This document shows, piece by piece, positions 17,722 through 26,316 of a DNA stretch of 64,000 nucleotides. The notes beneath the pieces are model-generated. The model saw only the letters and a list, made by a program, of their open reading frames with translations. It made no database searches and had not been told where the DNA came from. The stretch comes from Agromyces salentinus (GTDB taxonomy: Bacteria; Actinomycetota; Actinomycetes; Actinomycetales; Microbacteriaceae): positions 1 to 64,000 of the forward strand of contig NZ_WBIR01000012.1 in assembly GCF_009749395.1 (NCBI RefSeq), given 5' to 3'. Every line of letters starts with the position of its first letter. Positions within the stretch are counted from its first letter, which is position 1. A program made the position numbers and the translations under genes.

Positions 17722-18960
17722 ATGAGCGAGCCGAGCGCCGCGACGGACGTGCGTGCGACCGACCCCCTCCGGATCACCCGCTGGTCGCCTCGCGTGCGGT
17801 GGCGCGTCGCCCCGTGGTGGGTGCGCGTCGTCCTCGTCTACGCGGCGGCGCGTGCGGTCACCACCGTGTTCGTGCTGACGCTCGCGAGCGTCCAGGACGC
17901 GAACCCGTGGACGGGGGCGAAGCCCGGCTACTTCGAGTACGCGAACCTCTGGGACGCGCGCTGGTACCAGATCATCCTGCTCGCCGGGTACCCGAGCGTC
18001 CTGCCGACCACGCCCGACGGGCACGTCGCCGAGAACGCGTGGGCGTTCATGCCCGTCTACCCGGCCATCGTCGGCGCGCTGACCTGGTTCGCCGTCCCGT
18101 GGAACGTCGCGTCGGTGCTCGTCTCGCTCGCTGCGGGGCTCGGTGCCGCGCTCGTGTTCCACCGCCTCATGTCCCGTTTCCTGGCACCCGATCGGGCGAT
18201 GTTCGCGGTCGTGCTCTTCTGCGTGGCACCCGTCGCCCCGATCATGCAGTTCGGCTACGCCGAGGCGCTCGGGTACCTCCTGCTCGCCGCGGCGCTCCTC
18301 CTCGTCGTCGATCGCCGGTACGGGTGGCTGTTCCCCGTGATCGCGGTGTGGTCCTTCACCCGGCCGGGCGCCCTGGCCTTCGCGCTCACGCTCGGGCTGC
18401 ACTGGCTGTGGCGGTGGTGGCGTCGGCGCGAGGATCCGTTCCCGATGCGCGAACGGGTGCTCGCGGCATCCGTCACGGCCTTCGCCGTGGTCCTCGGGTT
18501 CGCCTGGCTCCTGGTCGCGGGCCTCGCCACGGGTGACCTGCAGGCGTACACCGACACGGAGCTCGCGTGGCGCGCGGCGTACATCGGCTACGGCGAGCTC
18601 GTGCCGTTCACGGCCTGGTTCCAGTCCGGCGGATGGTGGCTCGGCCAGCCGCTCGGCACTATCGCCGTCCTCGCGCTGATCGTCGCCTTCGCCCTCGTGC
18701 TGCTCTCGCCGGCGGTCCGGCGTCTCGGCATCGAGGTCCGCCTCTGGTCGGTCAGCTACGCGCTGTACCTGCTCGCGGTGTTCTTCCCGCAGTCCAGCGT
18801 GTTCCGCATCGCGTCGCCGCTGTTCCCGCTGCTCGGGGCCGCCGCGATCCCGCGCGCCCGCTGGTACCGCTGGAGCATCGTGATCGTCTTCCTCGCGCTG
18901 CAGGTCGGGTGGCTCCTCATCTGCTGGGGCATCGACGGACGCGACTGGACGCCCCCGTGA
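17722..18960 (+). CDS. Multi-spanning GT-C glycosyltransferase (mannosyltransferase, PIG-V-like)
   Basis: 412 aa polytopic membrane protein, about 8-10 helices between residues 32 and 405. The motif NLWDARWYQ in the first outer loop is like the acidic WD-x-x-WY of PIG-V/Gpi18-type mannosyltransferases that use polyprenyl-phosphate sugars. Later segments MPVYPAIV and GYAEALGYLLLAAALL also fit. Likely adds a mannose to a lipid-linked or cell-wall glycan on the outer face. It starts 7 bases after dapE and may share its transcript; a shared function is not evident. Confidence 0.8.
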   Translation: MSEPSAATDVRATDPLRITRWSPRVRWRVAPWWVRVVLVYAAARAVTTVFVLTLASVQDANPWTGAKPGYFEYANLWDARWYQIILLAGYPSVLPTTPDGHVAENAWAFMPVYPAIVGALTWFAVPWNVASVLVSLAAGLGAALVFHRLMSRFLAPDRAMFAVVLFCVAPVAPIMQFGYAEALGYLLLAAALLLVVDRRYGWLFPVIAVWSFTRPGALAFALTLGLHWLWRWWRRREDPFPMRERVLAASVTAFAVVLGFAWLLVAGLATGDLQAYTDTELAWRAAYIGYGELVPFTAWFQSGGWWLGQPLGTIAVLALIVAFALVLLSPAVRRLGIEVRLWSVSYALYLLAVFFPQSSVFRIASPLFPLLGAAAIPRARWYRWSIVIVFLALQVGWLLICWGIDGRDWTPP

Positions 18961-19143
18961 TGGAGGCCGCGGCCGATCGCGTGGGCGGTGCGGGCAGGGG
19001 AGAACCGGACAGTCGACCCCGGTCGGATGCGGCGATCCGCGCCTCTCGGGTCGCCCCGTGTCGTCCACAGCCTCACGGCGATTTCTCAGGAGTGCTTCCG
19101 ATGACCGATAATGGAATGAGACAGCCACGAAAGGGGTAGCTCA

Positions 19144-19317
19144 ATGGCGGCCATGAAGCCACGCACCGGAGACGGGCCTATGGAGGCTGTGAAGGAGGGT
19201 CGTCTGATCATCGTGCGGGTACCGCTCGAGGGCGGCGGTCGCCTTGTCGTCTCGGTCAACGACGCTGAGGCCAAGGAGCTCTACGACGTGCTCGGCGGCG
19301 TCGTCAACCCGGCCTGA
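19144..19317 (+). CDS. DUF3117 small conserved actinobacterial protein
   Basis: 57 aa: begins MAAMKPRTGDGPMEAVKEGR and ends in VLGGVVNPA. Nearly invariant among actinobacteria (counterpart recalled as Rv1211) but of unknown function. ATG 19144 is preceded by AAAGGGG; the GATAAT at about 19109-19114 is a plausible -10. A hairpin follows the stop. Confidence 0.92.
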   Translation: MAAMKPRTGDGPMEAVKEGRLIIVRVPLEGGGRLVVSVNDAEAKELYDVLGGVVNPA

Positions 19318-19333
19318 TCAGTTCCATAGGTTT

Positions 19334-19365
19334 CGAGCCGAGCCCGCAGTGCGGTGCTCGGCTCG
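19334..19365 (+). terminator. Hairpin after the DUF3117 gene
   Basis: Perfect 10-bp stem CGAGCCGAGC / GCTCGGCTCG with a 12-nt loop, 16 bases after the stop; no T tract. Confidence 0.65.
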
Positions 19366-19492
19366 AGGCATGTCCGGGGCAGCGCTCCTGAACGCGCAGG
19401 CCGACCCGAGCGGATGCCGCGTGCCGCCGTGCGGCGCGACTCGGTGAGACTCGGCGCGATCCGATGCGACGTCGATCGACGAGGCGGTCGGG

Positions 19493-20125
19493 TCAGGCGC
19501 CGAGCTTGACGATCTGCAGCAGCCCGTCGCCGGCGGGGGAGACCGCGGTGGCCACCGCCGGCGAGGCGGCGAGCTCGGAGATCAGCTCCCGGAAGGCCGT
19601 GGCCACGTCGTCGCGGCGGGCCGGATCGGCCACGCGCCCGCGCCAGAGCGCCCGGGCGACGAGCACCGAGCCGTTGGGCTTGGCGAGCCGCAGGCCGTGC
19701 TCGACGTACTCGATCACGAGCGCCGGGTCGGCGTCGATCACGACGAGGTCGTAGGAGTTCTCGTTCATGCGGGGGAGCACCTCGCTCGCGCGCCCCGCGA
19801 TGAGGCGAACACGGGCCGCGGCGACGCCGGCGTCGGCGAAGTTCTCGCGCGCCGCCTGGAGGTACTCGTTCTCGGTGTCGATGGAGGTCAGCAGCGCCCC
19901 GCGCGCGGCCTGGAGCATGCAGAGCCCGGAGACGCCGACCCCGGTGCCGATCTCGATGATCGACTCGGCACGAGCGGATGCGGCGATGACCGCGAGCTGC
20001 GCGCCCACGGCCGGGGAGACGGGGTCGATGCCGAGCTCGATCGACTGCTGGCGCGCGCGGGCGACCGCGTCGGTCTCGACGACGGATTCGTCGACGTACT
20101 TCCAGTTCAGGTCTCGTTCGGACAC
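19493..20125 (-). CDS. SAM-dependent O-methyltransferase (class I)
   Basis: 210 aa methyltransferase of the small-molecule O-methyltransferase family (PF01596-like). Glycine-rich SAM loop IIEIGTGVGVSGLCM at about 57-71, acidic ribose-binding residue in TSIDTENEY at about 80-88, and LVVIDADPALVIEYVEHG at about 126-143. Divergent from tatB with 89 bases between; the pair OMT-tatB matches the recalled M. tuberculosis order Rv1220c-(sigE-rseA-htrA)-tatB. Acceptor unknown. GTG start at 20125 follows GGGAG. Confidence 0.88.
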   Translation of the reverse strand: MSERDLNWKYVDESVVETDAVARARQQSIELGIDPVSPAVGAQLAVIAASARAESIIEIGTGVGVSGLCMLQAARGALLTSIDTENEYLQAARENFADAGVAAARVRLIAGRASEVLPRMNENSYDLVVIDADPALVIEYVEHGLRLAKPNGSVLVARALWRGRVADPARRDDVATAFRELISELAASPAVATAVSPAGDGLLQIVKLGA

Positions 20126-20202
20126 GATTCGGCTCCCGGCACTCTCTCAGCTCCCAAGCCTACGGCCCGGCCCACGTGTGATCCGCACGCCTCGCCGCCC
20201 AC

Positions 20203-20208
20203 TATCCT
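20203..20208 (+). promoter_or_regulatory. Leaderless -10 box of tatB
   Basis: TATCCT, 6-nt spacer GTAGGG, then GTG 20215. Confidence 0.6.
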
Positions 20209-20214
20209 GTAGGG

Positions 20215-20604
20215 GTGTTCGGACTGACATTCGAGAAGCTCCTCATCATCGGGGTGATCGCCGTCTTCCTGCTCGGACCCGAACGCCTGCCGCACTACGC
20301 CGCCCAGCTCGGCAAGTTCGTCCGGTCGGCCCGCGACTTCGCCAACGGCGCGAAGAACCGCATGCGCGAGGAGATGGGCCCCGACTTCGACGACGTCGAC
20401 TGGCAGAAGCTCGACCCCCGCCAGTACGACCCGCGCCGCATCATCCGCGACGCCCTGAGCGACGCCGACCCGTTCGCCGAGCCGGCAGCCCCCGTCGTGG
20501 CGCGCGCCGCCGTGAACGAGAACTCCGCCTACCTGCAGCGCAAGCGCAAACGCGAGGCGCTCGGAGCCGACGAGGTCGCCCCGTTCGACTCCGAGGCGAC
20601 CTAG
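20215..20604 (+). CDS. tatB: Sec-independent (twin-arginine) translocase subunit TatB
   Basis: 129 aa. Single N-terminal helix (residues about 6-20) containing FLLGPERLP, then an amphipathic helix (YAAQLGKFVRSARDFANGAKN) and an acidic/charged tail. TatB forms the Tat substrate receptor with TatC, which is not in the window. GTG start immediately after a TANNNT box. The leaderless arrangement and divergence from the O-methyltransferase suggest independent expression. Confidence 0.94.
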   Translation: MFGLTFEKLLIIGVIAVFLLGPERLPHYAAQLGKFVRSARDFANGAKNRMREEMGPDFDDVDWQKLDPRQYDPRRIIRDALSDADPFAEPAAPVVARAAVNENSAYLQRKRKREALGADEVAPFDSEAT

Positions 20605-20673
20605 GCATCGACCGGCCGCGGCGTGCGCCGTCGTCATCGGCGGACCCGACGGGCGGATGCCGCTCCGACGCGG

Positions 20674-22224
20674 TCAGCCGCGCCTGATCGCCTTCAGGGC
20701 CTGGGCGACGAGCGTCATCACCGGCACGAGCGTGCGGTACTCCGACGCGGTGCGCGGGAGCGGCACGAGCCCGGTCGCGCGCGAGACGGTCACGGGCTCG
20801 ACGAAGCGCAGGAGTCCTTCGGTGCCGTTGCGGCGTCCGACGCCGGACTGCTTGACGCCGCCCATGGGCGCCGCCACCGCCGAGAACGAACCGCGGTACC
20901 CCTCGTTGATGTTGATGCTGCCGGCCTCGAGCTGGTCGGCGACGCGTGACGCGTGCCGCAGCGAGCCCGAGAAGATCGAGGCGTTGAGCCCGTACTGGCT
21001 CCGGTTCGCGGCGCTGATCGCCTCGGCGTCGTCGTCGACGAGGTAGAGCGACGCGATGGCGCCGAACGTCTCGTCGGCGTACACGCTCATCTCGGGGGTC
21101 ACGCCCGTCAGCACGGTCGGCTCGAAGAACCATGGACCGAGGTCGGGTCGGTGCCGTCCGCCGACCAGGACCGTGGCACCCTTGGCCACGGCATCGTCGA
21201 GGTGCGCCTGCACCCGTTCGAGCTGGGACGCGCTGGTCAGGGAACCGAAGTCGGCGCGGTACTCGAGCTCCGAGCCGAGCTCGGCGCCCTTCAGGCGCGT
21301 CGAGAGCTCCCGCTGGAACGGGCCGGCGACCGCCCGGTGGACGTAGAGGCGCTCGACGGAGACGCAGAGCTGGCCCATGGCCGAGAACGCGGCATGCGCC
21401 GCACCGCGGGCGGCGTCGACGGGGTCGGCGTCCTCCAGCACGAGCAGGGCGTTCTTGCCCCCGAGCTCGAGCGAGGCGCCGACGAGGCGCCGGCCCGCCT
21501 TCTCGGCGACCTTGCGGCCGGTGGCCGTCGAGCCCGTGAAGCAGATGTAGTCGGCGACATCCGTCACGGCCTCCCCGACCTCGGCCGCGGATCCGGTGAC
21601 GACGGCCCAGAGCGCCTCGGGAACGCCGGCGTCGATGAACGCCTGCCGCAGCGCGAGGATCGAGAGTGCGCCCTGGTCGTCGGCCTTCTGCACCACGGCG
21701 CAGCCGGCGGCCAGCGCGGGGACGACGTCCATGGCGGCGAGGCTCAGCGCGTAGTTCCACGGCGTGATGACGCCGGCGACCCCCTTCGGGCGGTAGCGCA
21801 CGCTCGCGGTCAGCACGGTCGGGATGCCGCCGCGGCGCGCACCGCCGCGGAGCACCTTGCGGGCCATCACCGCGTTGTAGCGGGTGACGGAGGCGGCCTG
21901 GAAGACCTCCTCGAAGGCCTGGCCCCGCGTCTTGCCGCTCTCGAGCTGGACGAGGTCGAGCAGCAGCTCACGGCGGGCGAGCACGAGGTCGTGCGCCCGG
22001 AGGAGCACGCGACGGCGCTCGGCGAAGCCGGCCCGGGCCCACGCGAGCTGGGCGATGCGGGCACGCGCGGTGGCGTCGCGCACGTCGTCGGCGCTGGAGC
22101 GCGGCAGCACGTGCAGCGTCTCGCCGGTGGACGGCGTGGGCACCTCGACCGTTCCGTCGCCCGTGGCGACGATCTCGGCGGTGAGGCGGGCGAACAGGTC
22201 GGGGGAGGCCAGGGTGGCGCGCAT
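20674..22224 (-). CDS. gabD2: Succinate-semialdehyde dehydrogenase (NAD(P)+), GabD2 type
   Basis: ALDH-superfamily enzyme, 516 aa, oxidising succinate semialdehyde to succinate (GABA shunt/alternative TCA route). Catalytic Glu in SLELGGKNALL at about 252-262, nucleophilic Cys in MGQLCVSVERLYVH at about 284-297, and FTGSTATGRKVAEKAG for the cofactor site. GQLCVSVER and the length suggest the GabD2 subgroup; other aldehyde substrates are possible. ATG 22224 is 7 nt after a TAGACT box; a longer frame to 22305 is not needed. Confidence 0.86.
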   Translation of the reverse strand: MRATLASPDLFARLTAEIVATGDGTVEVPTPSTGETLHVLPRSSADDVRDATARARIAQLAWARAGFAERRRVLLRAHDLVLARRELLLDLVQLESGKTRGQAFEEVFQAASVTRYNAVMARKVLRGGARRGGIPTVLTASVRYRPKGVAGVITPWNYALSLAAMDVVPALAAGCAVVQKADDQGALSILALRQAFIDAGVPEALWAVVTGSAAEVGEAVTDVADYICFTGSTATGRKVAEKAGRRLVGASLELGGKNALLVLEDADPVDAARGAAHAAFSAMGQLCVSVERLYVHRAVAGPFQRELSTRLKGAELGSELEYRADFGSLTSASQLERVQAHLDDAVAKGATVLVGGRHRPDLGPWFFEPTVLTGVTPEMSVYADETFGAIASLYLVDDDAEAISAANRSQYGLNASIFSGSLRHASRVADQLEAGSININEGYRGSFSAVAAPMGGVKQSGVGRRNGTEGLLRFVEPVTVSRATGLVPLPRTASEYRTLVPVMTLVAQALKAIRRG

Positions 22225-22231
22225 GCGGCAC

Positions 22232-22237
22232 AGTCTA
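22232..22237 (-). promoter_or_regulatory. Leaderless -10 box of gabD2
   Basis: TAGACT on the minus strand, 7 nt upstream of ATG 22224. Confidence 0.5.
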
Positions 22238-22295
22238 GGACAGTTGACCCACTCTGGTCGGGTCGGGGCTCGGGGGCGGATTACACTATGCCTCC

Positions 22296-23753
22296 ATGAC
22301 CGCAACGGAGCGCCCCCTCTCCCGCGGCGTCATCACCCGCTATGCCGTCGGCTCGCTCGGCACCGGTGGATTCGCGACGCTGCCGGGACTCGTCCTCGTC
22401 TTCTACATGACCGACACGCTCGGCGTGACGGCGCTCGTGGCGGGGCTCGTGGTCACGGCGGCCAAGGTGTGGGACGTCGTGATCGACCCGTGGATCGGCG
22501 AGCACAGCGACCGCACGCTCGCGAGGACCGGCTCCCGCCGCACCTGGATGCGCGTCGGCGCGCTCGCGCTGCCGCTCGGGTTCGTGCTCACGTTCGCCGT
22601 GCCGACGGGCCTCGGCTCGGCGGCATCCGGGGTCTGGGTCTTCCTGGCGTTCCTCGCGACCGCCACGGCCTTCAGCCTCTTCCAGGTGCCCTACATCGCC
22701 CTCCCGGCCGAGCTCACGCGCGACTACGACGCCAGGACGCGCCTGCTCTCGTGGCGCGTGGTCGTGCTGAGCCTCGCGATCCTGCTGTTCGGTGCCGGAG
22801 GGCCCGCGCTTCGCCGCATGGGCGGTGACGACGAGGCGGTCGGCTACCTGGTGATGGCGGTGGTCGCCGGCCTCGTCATCGGGGCGGGCATGCTCGTCGC
22901 GGTGACGACGGCCCCGAGAGGCGTGCCCGGTGCGCCCGCGCCGCGCGCCGGCATCCGGTCGGCCTATGCCGAGGGCATCGGCGCGCTCCGCCGCAGCGGC
23001 CCGTTCCGCGCGCTGCTCGCGACGTTCGTGCTGCAGGGCCTCGCGACGGGCGTCATGCTCGCCGGCGCGAACTACGTCGCCGTGTGGGTGCTGCACAGCG
23101 AGGACGCGCTGACGCTGCTGTTCGTCGCGCTCATCGCGCCGGCCGTGTTCTGCGCACCGGTCTGGGCCCGCATCTCGGCGCGGATCGGCAAGGAACGCTC
23201 GTTCCGCTGGGCGAGCCTGCTGTTCGCCCTCGCCGCACTCAGCCTCCTCGGCATGGTCTGGGCGCCGGGGGCGTGGGTGTACCTGCCCGTCGCCCTCGCC
23301 GGTGCCGCGTACGCGGGCATGCAGACGCTGCCGATGGCGATGCTGCCCGACGTCATCTCGCACGATGCCCGCGTGCACGGCGAGGGCCGCGCCGGCAGCT
23401 TCGGCGGCATCTGGACGGCCGGCGAGACGGCCGGAATGGCCCTCGGCGCGACCGTGCTCTCGCTCGTGCTGGCGATGACCGGATACCTCGAGTCGAGCGG
23501 TTCGACCGTCCTCGAGCAGCCGACGGCAGCCGTGGCCGGCATCGCGGTGAGCTTCAGCGCCCTGCCCGCCGTGCTCGTGTTCCTCAGCCTCGTGCCGCTC
23601 GCGCGCTACCGGCTGGGTCGGGACGACGTCGAGGCGGATGCCGCGAGCGCCGCCGCGCCCAGCGCGGGCCCACCGGCACCGACCGATGGCGCCCCGACCG
23701 ACCCCGCTCCGTCCGACCCCGAACCCGTGAACGACTCCCAGGAGACCGCGTGA
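22296..23753 (+). CDS. MFS transporter of the glycoside-pentoside-hexuronide (MFS_2) type
   Basis: 485 aa, 12 predicted helices. The N-terminal motif KVWDVVIDPWIGEHSDRT at about 55-72 is the hallmark of MelB-like cation symporters; a matching loop GSFGGIWTAGETAG lies in the C half. The last 50 residues are a Pro/Ala/Asp-rich cytoplasmic tail. TACACT at about 22282 may be its -10. Its TGA lies inside GTGA shared with the following PLP-enzyme gene, so a functional link (uptake of the enzyme's substrate or export of its product) is likely but unproven. Confidence 0.88.
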   Translation: MTATERPLSRGVITRYAVGSLGTGGFATLPGLVLVFYMTDTLGVTALVAGLVVTAAKVWDVVIDPWIGEHSDRTLARTGSRRTWMRVGALALPLGFVLTFAVPTGLGSAASGVWVFLAFLATATAFSLFQVPYIALPAELTRDYDARTRLLSWRVVVLSLAILLFGAGGPALRRMGGDDEAVGYLVMAVVAGLVIGAGMLVAVTTAPRGVPGAPAPRAGIRSAYAEGIGALRRSGPFRALLATFVLQGLATGVMLAGANYVAVWVLHSEDALTLLFVALIAPAVFCAPVWARISARIGKERSFRWASLLFALAALSLLGMVWAPGAWVYLPVALAGAAYAGMQTLPMAMLPDVISHDARVHGEGRAGSFGGIWTAGETAGMALGATVLSLVLAMTGYLESSGSTVLEQPTAAVAGIAVSFSALPAVLVFLSLVPLARYRLGRDDVEADAASAAAPSAGPPAPTDGAPTDPAPSDPEPVNDSQETA

Positions 23754-25294
23754 CCATGAACGACTTCCGACGCGATCCCGCCGAGGTGCTCGCCGAGCTC
23801 CGCACGCTCCGCGAGGGCGACGCGCCGACCCACGGTGGTCGCGTGCTCTCCTACGTCTACGACTCGGGAGTGGCCGAGCTCGACGAGCTCGCCGCGTCGG
23901 CGGCCCGCCTCGTGCAGCCGGTCAACGGCCTGGACCCGACGACGTTCACCTCGGTCGCGGCCATGGAGGCTGGTGTCGTGGGCTTCGCCCGGCGCGTCTT
24001 CCACGGCGAGGCGCCGACCGACGTCGCCGATGCCGGCAGCGATGCGACGGTCGTCGGCACGGTGACCTCCGGCGGTACCGAGAGCTGCCTGCTCGCGGTC
24101 AAGACGGCGCGCGATGCCTGGCGCTCGGTGCGGGTCGGGACGCCGCGGGTGCCGCGGATCGTCGCGCCGATCACGGTGCACGCCGCATTCCACAAGGCGG
24201 CGGAGTACTTCGGCCTCGTCCTCGACCTCGTGCCCGTGGATCCCGCGACCGGCACCCTCGCGGCATCCGACCTCGTCGACCGGCTCGGCGACGACGTCGC
24301 ACTCGTGGTCGTCTCGGCGCCGTCGTACCCGTTCGCCGGGCTCGATCCGATCGCCGACGTGGCCGACGCCTGCCGTCAGCGCGGCATCGCAGTGCACGTC
24401 GACGCCTGCATCGGCGGATTCGCCCTCGCGTTCTGGCCCGAGGCGCTGCCCGCCTGGGACCTCGCGGTGCCGGGCGTCACGAGTCTCTCGGCCGACCTGC
24501 ACAAGTACGGGTACGCGCCGAAGGGCGTCTCGGTGCTGCTCACGCGTGGGCGCGACCGCCAGCGGCACCAGTACTTCCGCACGACGGGATGGCCCGGCTA
24601 CCCCGTCGTGAATCCGACGATGACGGGCTCGAAGCCCGCCGGGCCTCTCGCGGCCGCGTGGGCGATCACCGAGGTGCTGGGCGAGGACGGGTTCGCGACC
24701 CTGTCGGCGAAGGCCGCACGCGCGACCGAGGTGCTGCGCGAGACCGTCGACGGCATCGAGGGCCTGCGCGTCGTCGGGATGCCGACGGGCCCGCTGTTCG
24801 CCGTGGCGACCGACGACTCGGTCGGGCCGGAACGCCGCGTCGATCCGCACCATTGGGCGGATGCCGCGCGGGGCGCCGGCTGGTTCCTCCAGCTGCAGCC
24901 CGGCCTCGTCCAGGCCGACGGCACCCGCCTGCCGCACACGACCCACCTCACCGTCACCCCCGTCACCGAGGACGTCGCGTCCGAGCTCGCCGAGGCGCTC
25001 GTGGCAGCGGCGGACGCGGTACGCGGTGTCCCGAGGGTCGACGGCGAACTCGTGCTCGCGGGGCTCGCCGACGTGCTTCCCGGCGGGATCGAGCCATTGC
25101 TCGCGGCATCCGGATCGATCGACTCCGACACGGCGGCCGGGCTGCTCGGCGCCATCGGGCTGCTGGGCGGCGAGGGCGGTGCGCTCCCGGCGCAGATGGC
25201 GCCCGTGCTCGCCCTCGTCGAGGCGCTGCCGTCGGAGCTGACCGGGCGCCTGCTCGTCGAGCTGCTCGCCCGCGTGGTCGAGCCCCGGTCGTAG
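23750..25294 (+). CDS. PLP-dependent group II decarboxylase / sphingosine-phosphate-lyase-like enzyme
   Basis: 514 aa. Fold-type I PLP enzyme: GTVTSGGTESCLLAVK at about 103-118 (phosphate cup), AFHKAAEYFG substrate segment, HVDACIGGFALAF at about 215-227 (cofactor-contacting Asp), Schiff-base Lys in SADLHKYGYAPKG at about 248-260. Resembles group II decarboxylases and S1P lyase more than aminotransferases. An additional helical C-terminus of about 85 residues (VDGELVLAGLADVLPGG onward) is not part of the usual core. GTG 23750 chosen for AGGAG spacing and GTGA overlap with the transporter; ATG 23756 is the alternative. Confidence 0.82.
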   Translation: MTMNDFRRDPAEVLAELRTLREGDAPTHGGRVLSYVYDSGVAELDELAASAARLVQPVNGLDPTTFTSVAAMEAGVVGFARRVFHGEAPTDVADAGSDATVVGTVTSGGTESCLLAVKTARDAWRSVRVGTPRVPRIVAPITVHAAFHKAAEYFGLVLDLVPVDPATGTLAASDLVDRLGDDVALVVVSAPSYPFAGLDPIADVADACRQRGIAVHVDACIGGFALAFWPEALPAWDLAVPGVTSLSADLHKYGYAPKGVSVLLTRGRDRQRHQYFRTTGWPGYPVVNPTMTGSKPAGPLAAAWAITEVLGEDGFATLSAKAARATEVLRETVDGIEGLRVVGMPTGPLFAVATDDSVGPERRVDPHHWADAARGAGWFLQLQPGLVQADGTRLPHTTHLTVTPVTEDVASELAEALVAAADAVRGVPRVDGELVLAGLADVLPGGIEPLLAASGSIDSDTAAGLLGAIGLLGGEGGALPAQMAPVLALVEALPSELTGRLLVELLARVVEPRS

Positions 25295-25320
25295 GCACGG
25301 CGGCGGTGCGCCGCTGCGCC

Positions 25321-25360
25321 GCTTCGCCGCTTCGCCGCTTCGCCGCTTCGCCGCTTCGCC
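25321..25360. repeat. Octamer tandem repeat GCTTCGCC x5
   Basis: Five perfect head-to-tail 8-bp units, preceded by degenerate copies, fill the gap between two convergent genes. The unit differs by one base from the repeat at 15756-15787. Confidence 0.85.
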
Positions 25361-25373
25361 GCGGCACCGTCCC

Positions 25374-26300
25374 TCAGCTCGCGGGCAGGCCGCAGCGCTC
25401 CGTGAAGTAGGCGAACAGGTCCTCCTTGAGCGAGGGCGATGCGCGCACCTCGAACTGCCCCGACCAGCCCTCGGTCGTCGTCACGACCAGCGGCAGGATG
25501 GTGCCCCGCTTGTCCTCCGCTCCCGCATGGGGGTCGCAGCGGGCCGGCCGCACCGGGAGCGAGATCGTCGACGGTGCGTCGCTCGCCTCGACGTGGGCTG
25601 TGGCGGCCGACCAGTTCAGGCCGTCCTCGGCAGAGAGCAGCGTCGTGCCCAGGACCTGCTCCAGGTCGAGGGAACCGGATGCCGCGCCGGTGGGCTCGAC
25701 GCTGATGTCGAGCCAGGCCCGGCGGTCGACGCCGCTCCCGGTCGACCGCAGGCGATCGGCGAGCGTGAACGTCGCGACGCGCTCGACGGCGTCGGTGAGG
25801 CAGCCGAAGTTCTGCAACCGGGGGAGCGTGTCGTACGGGTCGTCGGCGACGACCGTGCCGACCGCCGTGACGGCACCTGCGCGGTCGGCATCGGCATCGG
25901 CCGATCCGACGACCGTGATCCTCACCTCGGCGGGGCCGGCGTCGCCGTCGCACCTGGCCGGCGTGAGATCCATGCGGTACTGCACGGAGGTGCCGTCGGC
26001 GAGGGTGCGCGGACCCTCGAAGTGCAGGCCGGGCTCGAGCCCGGGGGCCTCGACGTCGAACGAGCTGAAGGTCAGCTCCGACCCCGTGCCGTTGTCGAGC
26101 TGCACGACGAGCCGGCCGTCGACCACGTCGGTCCGACTCTGCAGGACGCTCGCGGTGATGCCCTCCGGCAGGCCCGAGGGTGTCGGGGCAGACTCGGGGA
26201 AGGCGCCGGCGCAGCCTGCCATCGCAGCGACACCGACGAGGCCGACCGCGACTGCGAGCACGCGCGTCGACCAGTGCTGGGAACGGTCGGCGCGCGGCAT
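25374..26300 (-). CDS. Secreted lipoprotein, function unknown
   Basis: 308 aa. Signal peptide ending in lipobox AAMAGC (Cys at about residue 30). The mature part looks like two beta-rich domains with Cys pairs (PARCDGD, NFGCLTD, PARCDPH, ERCGLPA) that could form disulfides outside the cell. I do not recognise the family. ATG 26300 is preferred over GTG 26309 because AGGTGA lies 5-6 bases upstream of it. It follows mrp by 16 bases on the same strand and is probably the last gene of that transcript. Confidence 0.75.
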   Translation of the reverse strand: MPRADRSQHWSTRVLAVAVGLVGVAAMAGCAGAFPESAPTPSGLPEGITASVLQSRTDVVDGRLVVQLDNGTGSELTFSSFDVEAPGLEPGLHFEGPRTLADGTSVQYRMDLTPARCDGDAGPAEVRITVVGSADADADRAGAVTAVGTVVADDPYDTLPRLQNFGCLTDAVERVATFTLADRLRSTGSGVDRRAWLDISVEPTGAASGSLDLEQVLGTTLLSAEDGLNWSAATAHVEASDAPSTISLPVRPARCDPHAGAEDKRGTILPLVVTTTEGWSGQFEVRASPSLKEDLFAYFTERCGLPAS

Positions 26301-26316
26301 CCGTCTCACCTCGCCG

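Noticed and set aside
22250-22290. TTGACC as -35 of the MFS transporter gene
   Set aside because: The spacing to TACACT is over 30 bp, too long for a sigma-70 promoter.
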